DNA of 64,000 nt from Coralloluteibacterium stylophorae (GTDB lineage Bacteria > Pseudomonadota > Gammaproteobacteria > Xanthomonadales > Xanthomonadaceae), in contig NZ_JAGQFT020000009.1 of NCBI RefSeq assembly GCF_018122625.2, forward strand, positions 124,001 through 188,000. The letters run 5' to 3'. Shown here one piece after another: positions 8,255 to 16,704 of the stretch. A program made the position numbers and the translations under genes. Within the stretch, counting starts at the first letter, position 1. Every line of letters begins with the position of its first letter. Below the pieces are notes generated by a model, which was not told the DNA's origin, searched no databases, and was given only the letters and a program-made list of their open reading frames with translations.

Positions 8255-8570
8255 TCGGGTCCCCGTGAGGCACGGCGAGCGCCTGGAGGATCAGCCGCGC
8301 AGCGGGCGCGGGCATGGACGCCCGCGACGTTTTCCTCGCGGCAGGATGCCGCGTGGGAAACGCCCGGAAGGCGATCGCGCACCCGCGGCGCGCAGCGCTG
8401 CAGGCGTGCCGCCCGGGGTGCCCTTTCTTCTTGGTTACTTCTTCTTTGGGCAAGCAAAGAAGAAGTGACCCGGAGCCCGCAGGGCTTCGGAAGCTCTTGC
8501 TCCTGCTCCGCAGGTCCCTGCGGGCGCCCGACCCACTTTTCCCCTGGAGAAAAGTGGGCGAGAGAATGGC
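8255..8570. repeat. Structured non-coding block with multiple hairpins
   Basis: No convincing gene lies between 8195 and 8888. Within it are consecutive stems: GCGGGCG/CGCCCGC (8302-8308 with 8319-8325), CGCGGCA/TGCCGCG (8337-8343 with 8347-8353) flanked by GTTTTCC/GGGAAAC, a 16-bp stem GGTTACTTCTTCTTTG (8433-8448) with one wobble to 8455-8470, and CCCACTTTTC (8532-8541) with 8549-8558. The combination resembles dispersed repeats I recall from other Xanthomonadaceae; this was not verified. Confidence 0.6.
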
Positions 8571-8605
8571 ATGCCGGGCGACGCGACGCAGTGCGCTTGC
8601 GCTCT

Positions 8606-8680
8606 TGTGGGAGCAGCTTCAGCCGCGACCGGGGGAGGAACGACCTGCAGCCCCGGTCGGGCCCGAAGCCCCTCCCACAG
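8606..8680. repeat. REP pair (REPIN-like), copy 2, diverged
   Basis: Left arm TGTGGGAGCAGCTTCAGCC begins at 8606 and the inverted arm ends at 8679 (...CCCTCCCACA). The arms are more diverged than copy 1 but share the REP core. It lies downstream of the IS110 element, upstream of pdhA. Confidence 0.7.
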
Positions 8681-8851
8681 CGCGCTCCCGCAATCGCGGG
8701 CCGACAGGTCCCGCCGGCGCCACCGATCGCGGCTCGGAACCACGCCAACGCGCGTGCTGGCACGAAACGACAACTACCGCCGGCACGCACCGACAAGCCT
8801 CGTGCGGCCGCGATCGCTGCACCGCAGCTCGCCCCGGATGCGCGCGCTCCC

Positions 8852-8857
8852 TACCAT
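8852..8857 (+). promoter_or_regulatory. -10 element of the pdhA operon
   Basis: TACCAT 32 bases upstream of the TTG start of pdhA, the only reasonable -10 in the preceding 60 bases. No clear -35. Confidence 0.35.
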
Positions 8858-8888
8858 GGTGGGGTTTGCCGTCGGCCGAGGAGGCAGC

Positions 8889-9965
8889 TTGACTACCGTC
8901 GCGACGTTCGAGATCGAGTACCTGCAGTACATGGACGCCGACGGGCGCCTGGTGCGGGACGACCTGCCTGAGTTCGCCCGCGACCCCGCGCGGCTGGTCG
9001 AGCTGTACAAGCAGATGCTGCGGGTGCGCAGCTTCGACACCAAGGCGATCGCCCTGCAGCGCACCGGCAAGCTGGGCACCTACGCTTCCTGCCTCGGCCA
9101 CGAGGCCACCCACATCGGCATCGGCGCGGCGATGCAGTACGACGACGTGCTCGCACCCAGCTACCGCGAGTACGGCGCCCAGTTCATGCGGGGGGTGCGC
9201 CCGCGCGACGTGCTGATGTACTGGGGCGGCGACGAGCGCGGCAACGACTTCGCCGGCCCGCCGCACGACTATCCCTGGTGCGTGCCGATCGGCACCCAGT
9301 GCCTGCACGCGGCCGGCGCGGCGCTGGCCTTCAAGCTGCGCGGCGAGCCACGCGTGGGCGTGGCCTGCGTCGGCGACGGCGGCAGCTCCAAGACCGACAC
9401 CTACGCGGCCATCAACTCGGCCGGCGCCTACGGGCTGCCGTTCATCCAGTGCATCATCAACAACCAGTGGGCGATATCGGTGCCGCGCTCGGCGCAGACC
9501 GGCGCGAAGACGCTGGCGCAGAAGGGCCTCGCCGGCGGCCTGGAATCGCTGCAGGTCGACGGCAACGACATCATCGCGGTGCACGCGGCCATGGACCATG
9601 CGCTCAAGCGCGCGCGCAACGGCCACGGCGGCAGCGTCATCGAGTTCGTCACCTACCGGCTCTCCGACCACACCACCGCCGACGACGCGCGCCGCTACCG
9701 GCCGGACGACGAGGTCAAGGCGGCCTGGGAGCGCGAGCCGATGAAGCGCCTGCGCACCTGGCTGATCGCGCAGAAGGCGTGGAGCGAGGCCGAGGAGACC
9801 GAGTGGAAGGCCGAGTGCGGGCGCGAGATCGACGCCGAGGTCGACGCCTATCTCGGCAGCCGCGCGCAGCCGGTGGAGAGCATGTTCGACCACATCTACG
9901 GCGAGATGCCCGAGGATCTCGCCGCGCAGCGGGCCGAGGTCGTGGCCCGGGAGGCGCGGCGATGA
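8889..9965 (+). CDS. pdhA: 2-oxoacid (pyruvate) dehydrogenase E1 component, alpha subunit
   Basis: 358 residues from TTG at 8889. The start is fixed by a perfect ribosome site GAGGAGG (8878-8884) four bases upstream and by the N-terminus MTTVATFEIEYLQYMD; the frame is open much further upstream through the repeat block, without homology. The thiamine diphosphate motif GDGGSSKTD...INN (162 to 192) and the REYG/HEA segments mark the E1 alpha family. With E1 beta it decarboxylates a 2-oxoacid and acylates the E2 lipoyl group. The two-subunit form suggests pyruvate or branched-chain substrate; exact specificity is uncertain. It overlaps pdhB by 4 bases. Confidence 0.9.
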   Translation: MTTVATFEIEYLQYMDADGRLVRDDLPEFARDPARLVELYKQMLRVRSFDTKAIALQRTGKLGTYASCLGHEATHIGIGAAMQYDDVLAPSYREYGAQFMRGVRPRDVLMYWGGDERGNDFAGPPHDYPWCVPIGTQCLHAAGAALAFKLRGEPRVGVACVGDGGSSKTDTYAAINSAGAYGLPFIQCIINNQWAISVPRSAQTGAKTLAQKGLAGGLESLQVDGNDIIAVHAAMDHALKRARNGHGGSVIEFVTYRLSDHTTADDARRYRPDDEVKAAWEREPMKRLRTWLIAQKAWSEAEETEWKAECGREIDAEVDAYLGSRAQPVESMFDHIYGEMPEDLAAQRAEVVAREARR

Positions 9966-10957
9966 GCGCGACGGCGGTCAACAACATCACCCTGATCGAG
10001 GCGATCACCCAGGCGCTGGCCTGGGAGCTGCGCAACGACGAGAGCGTGCTGGTGCTGGGCGAGGACGTCGGCGTCAACGGCGGGGTGTTCCGCGCCACCG
10101 CAGGGCTGCAGAAGACCTTCGGCGAGATGCGCGTGCTCGACACGCCGCTGGACGAGACCACCATCGCCGGGCTCACCGTCGGCCTCGCCAGCCAGGGCAT
10201 GAAGCCGGTGGCGGAGGTGCAGTTCGATGGTTTCGTCTACCCGATGCTCGACCAGATCGTCTGCCACGCCGCGCGCTTCCGGAACCGCACGCGCGGGCGG
10301 CTGACCTGCCCGATGGTGCTGCGCGTGCCCTGGGGCGGCGGCATCCGCGCGCCCGAGCACCACTCCGAGGCGAACGAGGCGATGTTCACCAACATCCCCG
10401 GCCTGCGCGTGGTGCTGCCGTCCTCGCCGCAGCGCGCCTACGGCCTGCTGCTGGCGGCGATCCGGGACCCGGATCCGGTCATCTTCATGGAGCCCAAGCG
10501 CATCTACCGCCAGTACAAGGAGGCGGTGGCCGACGACGGCGAGGCGCTGCCGCTGGACGTGTGCTTCGTCCTGCGCGACGGCAGCGACGTGACCCTGGTG
10601 ACCTGGGGCGCACAGGTGAAGGAGACACTCGAGGCCGCCGACGCGCTCGAGGCCGAGGGCATCAGCGCCGAGGTCATCGACGTCGCGACGCTGAAGCCGC
10701 TGGACTTCGACACCATCGCCGAGTCGGTGGCCAAGACCGGCCGCTGCGTGATCGTGCACGAGGCCGCGCGCACCGGCGGCTTCGGCGCGGAGATCGCCGC
10801 GCGCCTGGCCGAGCACTCGATGTACGACCTGCTCGCGCCGGTGGAGCGGGTGACCGGCTACGACGTGCCGATCCCGCTGTTCCGCCTCGAGATGAAGTAC
10901 CTGCCGAGCGTGGAGCGCATCGTCGCCGCGGCCCGGCGCACCCTCGACGCGGGCTGA
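9962..10957 (+). CDS. pdhB: 2-oxoacid (pyruvate) dehydrogenase E1 component, beta subunit
   Basis: 331 residues. Contains the transketolase pyrimidine-binding domain (GEDVGVNGGVFRAT; E59-type catalytic glutamate region LDTPLDETTIAG) and the C-terminal transketolase domain (VIDVATLKPLD...HEAARTGGFGAEIAA). The ATG overlaps the pdhA stop (ATGA), the usual arrangement for heterotetrameric E1. E2 follows after 79 bases. No E3 (dihydrolipoamide dehydrogenase) gene is in the window. Confidence 0.93.
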   Translation: MSATAVNNITLIEAITQALAWELRNDESVLVLGEDVGVNGGVFRATAGLQKTFGEMRVLDTPLDETTIAGLTVGLASQGMKPVAEVQFDGFVYPMLDQIVCHAARFRNRTRGRLTCPMVLRVPWGGGIRAPEHHSEANEAMFTNIPGLRVVLPSSPQRAYGLLLAAIRDPDPVIFMEPKRIYRQYKEAVADDGEALPLDVCFVLRDGSDVTLVTWGAQVKETLEAADALEAEGISAEVIDVATLKPLDFDTIAESVAKTGRCVIVHEAARTGGFGAEIAARLAEHSMYDLLAPVERVTGYDVPIPLFRLEMKYLPSVERIVAAARRTLDAG

Positions 10958-11036
10958 CCGCGCGGCGGCCGTCCCGCGGCCGCCGCGCGACGCCAGCCCC
11001 CACCGCATCAGACGCGCGCTGCGCGGGAGAGTTTCG

Positions 11037-12461
11037 ATGAGCGAGAAGAAAGCCTTCCACCTGCCCGACCTCGGCGAGGGCCTGCCCGACGCCGAGATCG
11101 TGGAGTGGCACGTCAAGGTGGGCGACAGCGTCGCCCTCGACGCTCCGCTGGTGTCGATGGAGACGGCCAAGGCCGTGGTCGACGTGCCCTCGCCCTTCAC
11201 CGGCACGGTGGTGGCGCTGGCCGGCGGCCCGGGCGACGTGATCCAGACCGGCGCGGTGCTGGCGGAATTCGAACTCGACGCGTCGGCGCCGCAGCGCGCC
11301 GATGCCGAAGCCACCGGCCACGGCCACGGCCCTGCGCCAGGCAAGGGCACCGGCACGCCGTCCGCGACGACCGCCCCGGACGCGGACGCGGCCGATACGA
11401 GCGTGGTCGCCTCCGACGACGGCGGCGTGCTCGCCGAGTCCGATGCCGAACCCGCCGAGCGCGCGGATGCTGGCACCGTGGTCGGCGCGATGGAGGCCTC
11501 CGACCGCGTCCACGCCGAGCGCGCCGGCAGCGTGGGCGGCGTACGCGCGATGCCGGCGGTGCGCGCGCAGGCGCGCAAGCTCAAGGTCGACCTGGCGCGG
11601 GTCACGCCGAGCGGCGCCGACGGCACCATCACCCTGGCCGACGTGCGTCGTGCCGCCGAGGACGGCAGCGCGCGGCTCGAACCGCGCGGACGCGGCGCCC
11701 CGCGCACCGAGGCCCCGCGCGACCGGGCAGCGCCCGCGCCCGCGCCTGCGCGGACGGCGCCGGCCAGCCCGGATCCGGCTCCCGCGGCCCGCGCGGCGGA
11801 GGCCGGCGGCGCCGCGCCGCAGAAGGACGTCGACGCCCCGATCCGCGGCCTGCGCCGCAACATGGTGCGGACGATGAGCCAGGCGCACGCCGAGGTGGTG
11901 CCGACCACGCTCATGGACGACGCCGACATCCATGCCTGGGCGCCGGGCGAGGACATCATGGCGCGCCTGATCCGCGCGATCGCCGTGGCCGCGGAGGCCG
12001 AGCCGGCGCTCAACGCCTGGCTCAACGCCGGCGAGGGCACGCTGCGCCGGCATTCGCGGGTCGACGTCGGCATCGCCGTCGATACGCCCGAGGGGCTCCT
12101 GGTCAGCGCGCTGCGCAACTGCGAGCGGCTGCAGCCCGGCCAGGTCCGCGCCGGCATCACCCGCATCCGCGAGCAGGCCACGGCGCGCACCATCCCACCC
12201 GAGGAGATGCGCGACTACACGATCATGCTGTCGAATTTCGGCGTGTTCGCCGGCAAGTACGCGACGCCCGTGGTGGTGCCGCCCTGCGTGGCGATCATCG
12301 GCGCCGGCCGCCTGTTCCACGAGGTGGTGCCGGTGATGGGCGGGCTGGAGACGCACCGGATCATGCCGATCTCGCTGACCTTCGACCATCGCGCCGCCAC
12401 CGGCGGCGAGGCCGCGCGCTTCCTGCGCGCCCTGCTCGACGACCTGCGCCGCGCGCGCTGA
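11037..12461 (+). CDS. Dihydrolipoamide acyltransferase (E2) of 2-oxoacid dehydrogenase complex
   Basis: 474 residues. One lipoyl domain at the N-terminus with the lipoylated lysine K45 in METAKAVVDV, an Ala/Pro-rich linker (about 85-160), a peripheral subunit-binding domain (about 165-205, AMPAVRAQARKLKVDL), a second linker, and the acyltransferase domain (about 265-474). In the catalytic motif the histidine H451 is present (FDHRAATGGEAA) but the usual Asp of HxxxDG is Thr455. Third gene of the operon with E1 alpha and beta; lipoylation would depend on lipA/lipB encoded at 54.6-56.4 kb. Confidence 0.92.
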   Translation: MSEKKAFHLPDLGEGLPDAEIVEWHVKVGDSVALDAPLVSMETAKAVVDVPSPFTGTVVALAGGPGDVIQTGAVLAEFELDASAPQRADAEATGHGHGPAPGKGTGTPSATTAPDADAADTSVVASDDGGVLAESDAEPAERADAGTVVGAMEASDRVHAERAGSVGGVRAMPAVRAQARKLKVDLARVTPSGADGTITLADVRRAAEDGSARLEPRGRGAPRTEAPRDRAAPAPAPARTAPASPDPAPAARAAEAGGAAPQKDVDAPIRGLRRNMVRTMSQAHAEVVPTTLMDDADIHAWAPGEDIMARLIRAIAVAAEAEPALNAWLNAGEGTLRRHSRVDVGIAVDTPEGLLVSALRNCERLQPGQVRAGITRIREQATARTIPPEEMRDYTIMLSNFGVFAGKYATPVVVPPCVAIIGAGRLFHEVVPVMGGLETHRIMPISLTFDHRAATGGEAARFLRALLDDLRRAR

Positions 12462-12488
12462 CGCGTGCACCGGCCCGGAGCGACCGCC

Positions 12489-13238
12489 ATGACCGAGCTG
12501 CCCACCGGATTCCGCGTCCTCGTCGCCGGCGGCAGCCGCGGCATCGGCCTGGCCATCGCCGATGCGTTCGCGCGGGCCGGCGCGGCGGTGGCGATCTGCG
12601 CCCGCGGTGCGACCGGCCTCGAGGCCGCGCGCGACGCGCTCGCCCGCCACGGCCACCCCGTGCACGCGTTCGCCTGCGATCTCGCCGTCGCCAGCGACAT
12701 CGAGCGCATGGTCGCGCAGGCGGCCGCGGCGCTGGGCGGGCTCGACGTGGTGGTGAACAACGCCTCGGGCTTCGGCAGCGGCGCCGGCGAGGAGGGCTGG
12801 CGCGCCAGCGTCGAGGTCGACCTGATGGCCGCGGTGCGCTGCAACCGCCACGCGCTGCCGCACCTGGCGCGCAGCGCGCATCCGGCGATCCTCAACATCA
12901 GCTCGATCAACGGCATCCGCGCGACCCCACGGGCGATGGCCTACTCCGTCGCCAAGGCCGCGGTGAACCACTACACCGCCACGCTGGCCGCCGAACTCGC
13001 GCCGCAGCGGATCCGGGTCAACGCCATCGCGCCGGGCTCGATCGAGTTCCCCGGCGGGCTGTGGGCGCGACGCCGCGCGGAGGACCCGGCGCTCTACGCC
13101 CGCGTCCGCGACGGCATTCCCTTCGGCGGCTTCGGTGCCCCGCAGGACGTGGCCGCCGCGGCGCTGTTCCTGTGCGCGCCGGCGGCGCGATGGATCACCG
13201 GGCAGGTGCTCGCGGTCGACGGCGGCCAGAGCCTCTGA
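12489..13238 (+). CDS. SDR family oxidoreductase
   Basis: 249 residues, classical short-chain dehydrogenase. Nucleotide-binding GGSRGIG at 14-20, NNAS at 90-93, catalytic S139 and YSVAK with Y152 and K156, and a C-terminal ITGQVLAVDGG. ATG 12489 was preferred to an upstream ATG at 12465 because it directly precedes the Rossmann strand and lies behind GGAG. It follows the E2 gene by 27 bases and may be in the same transcript. Substrate unknown. Confidence 0.88.
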   Translation: MTELPTGFRVLVAGGSRGIGLAIADAFARAGAAVAICARGATGLEAARDALARHGHPVHAFACDLAVASDIERMVAQAAAALGGLDVVVNNASGFGSGAGEEGWRASVEVDLMAAVRCNRHALPHLARSAHPAILNISSINGIRATPRAMAYSVAKAAVNHYTATLAAELAPQRIRVNAIAPGSIEFPGGLWARRRAEDPALYARVRDGIPFGGFGAPQDVAAAALFLCAPAARWITGQVLAVDGGQSL

Positions 13239-13315
13239 CCCGCACCCGCATCCTGGACGTGCCGGACACGCGCGACTGGCGTAGGGTGCTGCGTCCCCGC
13301 CGCCCGGAGACGCCC

Positions 13316-13588
13316 GTGACCGAACGCTTCACCCGCCACGAGACCTACGAGGACTACGCGATCACCATCCGCGCGCACCGCGCCGAGGCCGACGCGGCGT
13401 GGGAGCTGCGCGTGGACATCGCCAATCCCGAGGGCGTGCGCTGCATGCCCGCGCAGCGCATCGCCAACGTCGAGGGCGCGTCCCGCGAGGACGTCGCCGA
13501 GGTCGGCCTGGAGCAGGCGCGCATCCTGGTCTACGAGTTCCAGAAGTACGGCCTCGAGCACCAGTCGCGGCCGCCGGCCGAGGACTGA
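13316..13588 (+). CDS. Hypothetical protein, 90 residues
   Basis: Small acidic cytoplasmic protein starting at GTG 13316 behind GGAG, with a TAGGGT -10-like box about 30 bases upstream. Sequence reads as a two-strand, one-helix fold (ITIRAHRAEADAAWELRVDI, then an alpha helix REDVAEVGLEQARILVYEF). Codon use matches the neighbours. I recognise no family. It is followed by a GC-rich 98-base spacer before the dioxygenase gene. Confidence 0.65.
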   Translation: MTERFTRHETYEDYAITIRAHRAEADAAWELRVDIANPEGVRCMPAQRIANVEGASREDVAEVGLEQARILVYEFQKYGLEHQSRPPAED

Positions 13589-13686
13589 CGCACCACGCCG
13601 CCGGACGCAGCGTCCGCCGCACGGGCCTTGGTCCGCGGCGGCGGCGTCCGCAAGGTGGCCGGCGCCCATCCGCACCGGACCCGACC

Positions 13687-14496
13687 ATGCCCGCGGCCCC
13701 GCGCCAGCCCACGCTCTACATCCCCCACGGCGGTGGGCCCTGCTTCTTCATGGACTGGAATCCGCCCGGCACCTGGGACCGGATGGCGGACTTCCTGCGC
13801 GGGCTGCTGGCCACGCTGCCGGCGCGACCGCGGGCGATCCTCGTAGTCTCCGGGCACTGGCTGGCGCCGCGCTTCACGGTGGGCACGGCGGCGGCGCCGA
13901 CGCTGATCTACGACTACCACGGCTTCCCGCGGCACACCTACCGGCTGACCTTCCCCGCCCGCGGCGAGCCCACGCTGGGCGCCACCGTCGCGCGCCTGCT
14001 CGCCGGCGCCGGCCTGCCGGCGGCGCAGGACGCCGCGCGCGGCTGGGACCACGGCGTGTTCATCCCGCTCATGCTGGTCGCGCCCGACGCCGACATCCCG
14101 GTCCTGCAGCTCTCGCTGCGCGGCGACCTGGATGCGCAGGCGCATCTCGATGCCGGGCGGGCGCTCGCGCCGCTGCGCGACGACGGCGTGCTGATCGTCG
14201 GCAGCGGCATGAGCTTCCACAACATGCGCGGCTACGGCGATGCCCGCTTCGGGCCCGTGTCCGACCGCTTCGATGCCTGGCTGGGCGCGGCGGTCGAGGC
14301 CGCGCCCGGCGTGCGCGCCACGCGGCTGGCCGCCTGGAGCGAGGCGCCCGATGCACGGCTGGCGCATCCGCCGCGGGCCGAGGAGCACCTCCTGCCGCTG
14401 ATGGTCGCCGCCGGCGCCGCGCCCGCCGGCGCGGGCCGGCGCATCTTCAGCGACCGCGTGATGGAGACGACCGTCTCCGCGTTCCGGTTCGACTGA
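13687..14496 (+). CDS. DODA-type extradiol ring-cleavage dioxygenase
   Basis: 269 residues, similar to E. coli YgiD and plant DOPA 4,5-dioxygenases of the LigB superfamily. Conserved features: IPHGGGPCFF near the N-terminus with a metal histidine (H14), VSGHWLAP (H about 57), WDHGVFIPLMLV, and the GSGMSFHNMR histidine. Likely cytoplasmic and zinc or iron dependent; the natural substrate of the bacterial proteins is not settled. The ATG follows the CCGGACCCGACC leader. The convergent M28 peptidase gene ends 13 bases downstream. Confidence 0.88.
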   Translation: MPAAPRQPTLYIPHGGGPCFFMDWNPPGTWDRMADFLRGLLATLPARPRAILVVSGHWLAPRFTVGTAAAPTLIYDYHGFPRHTYRLTFPARGEPTLGATVARLLAGAGLPAAQDAARGWDHGVFIPLMLVAPDADIPVLQLSLRGDLDAQAHLDAGRALAPLRDDGVLIVGSGMSFHNMRGYGDARFGPVSDRFDAWLGAAVEAAPGVRATRLAAWSEAPDARLAHPPRAEEHLLPLMVAAGAAPAGAGRRIFSDRVMETTVSAFRFD

Positions 14497-14508
14497 GCCG
14501 GCAGCCCT

Positions 14509-16173
14509 TCAGTCCCCGGCGGCCGCGCGTGCGGCCGCGCTCCCGGCGCGCTCGGCCTCGAACTCGGAGCCCGCATCCCACTGCGGCCAGCCGGCATCGT
14601 TGGCGATGTCCTCCACCAGCCGGTAGACGGTGGTGAGGTCCGTGACCGGGCCGCGCATGTCCCAGTCCGCGTCGTAGGTATCGGCGGCCTGGTGGTAGGC
14701 GGTGGCGAAATAGGCCGCGCGGTCGGCCTCGCCCTCGGCGGTGCCGCCCTCGAGCTGGTCCATGCCGGGGCCGACGGTGATCGCGGGCACGCCGGCCTTG
14801 GCGAATGCGAAGTGGTCGGCGCGGTAGAAGAAGCCGGCTTCCGGCTTCGGGTCCGGCGACCAGCGCCGGCCGTCCACCGCGGCCGCGGCGGCGACGTCGC
14901 GCTCCAGCGAGACGTGGCCCATGCCCCAGGTCGAGATGTCGTGGGTCGGGCCGTCGGGGCTCCACATCTCCATGTTGATGTCGGCGGCGGTGGTCGCGAG
15001 CGGGCGCAGCGGGTTGGCGGCGTAGTACATGGCCCCGAGCAGGCCGCTCTCCTCCGCGGTGGTGGCCAGGAACAGCAGCGACCGGTCCGGGCGCTCGCCC
15101 GCGGCGAACACGCGCGCCAGCTCGATCAGCGAGGCGGTGCCGGTGGCGTTGTCCACCGCGCCGTGGTGCACCGGGTCGCCGTCGCCGCCGCCTTCGTCCT
15201 TGCCCAGCGCGTCCCAGTGCGCGGAGACCACCACCGTCTCCTCCGGCCGCGCGTCGCCGGGCAGCAGGCCCAGCACGTTGCGGCTGGTGATGCGCGAGCG
15301 CTCGACGCCGAAGTCGGCGGAGAAGGTCGCCTCGGCCAGCGGCACCGGCACGAAGCCCTTGCGCTGCGCCGCGCGCTTCTGCGCCTCGAGATCCAGACCG
15401 GCGCGGGCGAACAGCGACTCGGCGAGATCGCGCTGGATCCAGCCGCGCACCGGCACGTGCGCGGCTTCCGCGTCGTCGCGGACGATGTCGTACTGCGGGC
15501 CGAGCCGGCCGGCGCGCACCGTCGCCCAGGGATAGGCCGCCGGCGCGGTCTCGTGCACGATCAGCACGCCCGCCGCGCCGCGTCGCGCGGCCTCCTCGTA
15601 CTTGTAGCTCCAGCGCCCGTAGTAGGTGATCGCGCGGCCGCCGAACAGGCCCGGTTCGGGCGTCTCGAAATCGGGATCGTTGACCAGCACCACGGCGACC
15701 TTGCCGTGCAGGTCCTGCCCGGCGTAGTCGTCCCAGCCGAGTTCCGGGGCATGCACGCCGTAGCCGACGAACACCAGCGGCACATCCTCCAGGTGCACGC
15801 GCGCGCCCGGGCGCAGGGTCTCCACCGCGATCTCCTCGCCCTGGGTCAGGGCCTGGCGCTCGCCTTCGACCGCGATCGACAGCGCAGGCGTGCCCTCGAT
15901 CTCGCTGCGCACGAGTTCCACGGTCTGGGTCCAGCCGCCGTCCTCGCCCGCCGGCTCGAGCCCGGCCTCGCGGAAGCGCCGGACCAGGTAGTCGACGGTC
16001 CGGTCCTCGCCCGCGGTGCCCGGCGCACGGCCCTCGAACGCATCGGAGGCCAGCGTCCCGATGTCGCGGGCGAGACTGTCGCCGGAGATGCCGCCGCCCG
16101 GCAGAGGCGGCGCGGCGAGGGCGAGCGCGGGCAGGGCGAGGACCACGGCGAGGGACAGCGGGACGAGGCGCAT
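14509..16173 (-). CDS. Secreted M28 family metallopeptidase
   Basis: 554 residues with a signal peptide (1-20, ALALAAP). A PA domain insertion (about 110-250, including DYAGQDLHGKVAVVLVND and GAAGVLIVHE) precedes and interrupts the M28 catalytic core. Zinc ligands and catalytic residues appear in VVVSAHWDALG, HGAVDNATG, ATTAEESGLLGA and the late YHQAADTYD histidine. This architecture is that of Xanthomonadaceae aminopeptidases acting in the periplasm or outside the cell. The ATG at 16173 is set by the signal peptide; the frame is open 83 codons further upstream. The promoter faces the VOC gene. Confidence 0.9.
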   Translation of the reverse strand: MRLVPLSLAVVLALPALALAAPPLPGGGISGDSLARDIGTLASDAFEGRAPGTAGEDRTVDYLVRRFREAGLEPAGEDGGWTQTVELVRSEIEGTPALSIAVEGERQALTQGEEIAVETLRPGARVHLEDVPLVFVGYGVHAPELGWDDYAGQDLHGKVAVVLVNDPDFETPEPGLFGGRAITYYGRWSYKYEEAARRGAAGVLIVHETAPAAYPWATVRAGRLGPQYDIVRDDAEAAHVPVRGWIQRDLAESLFARAGLDLEAQKRAAQRKGFVPVPLAEATFSADFGVERSRITSRNVLGLLPGDARPEETVVVSAHWDALGKDEGGGDGDPVHHGAVDNATGTASLIELARVFAAGERPDRSLLFLATTAEESGLLGAMYYAANPLRPLATTAADINMEMWSPDGPTHDISTWGMGHVSLERDVAAAAAVDGRRWSPDPKPEAGFFYRADHFAFAKAGVPAITVGPGMDQLEGGTAEGEADRAAYFATAYHQAADTYDADWDMRGPVTDLTTVYRLVEDIANDAGWPQWDAGSEFEAERAGSAAARAAAGD

Positions 16174-16315
16174 CGGCGGCTCCGGTCGGCAAGGCAGGAC
16201 CGCCAAGCCTACGCGATGCCCGCGCCGCCCCCGGGCACGCCGCATGTCGGTGCGTTCGCCGCGGCGCCGACGATCCGCGCAACCATCGCTACACCCGCCA
16301 CCCAGGAGTCCGCGC

Positions 16316-16699
16316 ATGGCCCACCACAGCCGCCTGTCCACCCTCGTGCTCGACTGCCCGGTCGGGGATCTCGACGCCTCGCTGCGCTTCTGGAGCGCCG
16401 CCCTCGGCAAGCCGGTGGCCACGCCGGATGCGGACGGCGACGGCCGCTACGCGGAGCTGGAGACCGCCGCCGACGAGCCGATCCTGCTGCTGCAGAAGGT
16501 CGACCATCCGGCGCGTGTGCACCTCGACATCGAGAGCGACGACATCGACGCCGAGGCCGACCGGCTGGAGGCCCTGGGTGCGCGCCGCATCGGCTTCGTC
16601 AAGCGCTGGTGGGTGATGGAGGCACCGAGCGGGCATCGCTTCTGCATCGTCCGCCAGCAGCGCACGCCGTTCGGCCCGCACCTCAACCGCTGGGACTGA
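16316..16699 (+). CDS. VOC (glyoxalase/bleomycin resistance) superfamily protein
   Basis: 127 residues with the two beta-alpha-beta-beta-beta repeats of a VOC monomer: STLVLDCPVGDLDASLRFWSAALG at the start and VHLDIESDDIDAEADRLEALGA in the second half. It ends with a short basic tail. The ATG follows GGAG by 6 bases, with a TACACC -10-like box about 25 bases upstream. Metal ligands and substrate are not clear. It is convergent with the MBL gene 5 bases away. Confidence 0.8.
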   Translation: MAHHSRLSTLVLDCPVGDLDASLRFWSAALGKPVATPDADGDGRYAELETAADEPILLLQKVDHPARVHLDIESDDIDAEADRLEALGARRIGFVKRWWVMEAPSGHRFCIVRQQRTPFGPHLNRWD

Positions 16700-16704
16700 A
16701 ACCG

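Noticed and set aside
8571-8888. Longer start for pdhA giving 464 residues
   Set aside because: The added 106 residues come from the REP and hairpin region, have no homology, and the strong GAGGAGG site fits the TTG start at 8889.
8314-8892. 192-codon frame in the structured block
   Set aside because: Composition and hairpins argue against coding; no ribosome site or motif.
12465-12488. Earlier ATG for the SDR gene
   Set aside because: Adds eight residues before the Rossmann fold without a ribosome site; GGAG fits ATG 12489.
13399-13686. N-terminal extension of the DODA dioxygenase
   Set aside because: Overlaps the separate 90-residue gene; the conserved protein begins at ATG 13687.
14520-14580. 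GCGGCCGC...GCGGCCGC palindrome as terminator
   Set aside because: It lies inside the C-terminal coding part of the M28 peptidase gene and is Ala-rich coding sequence.
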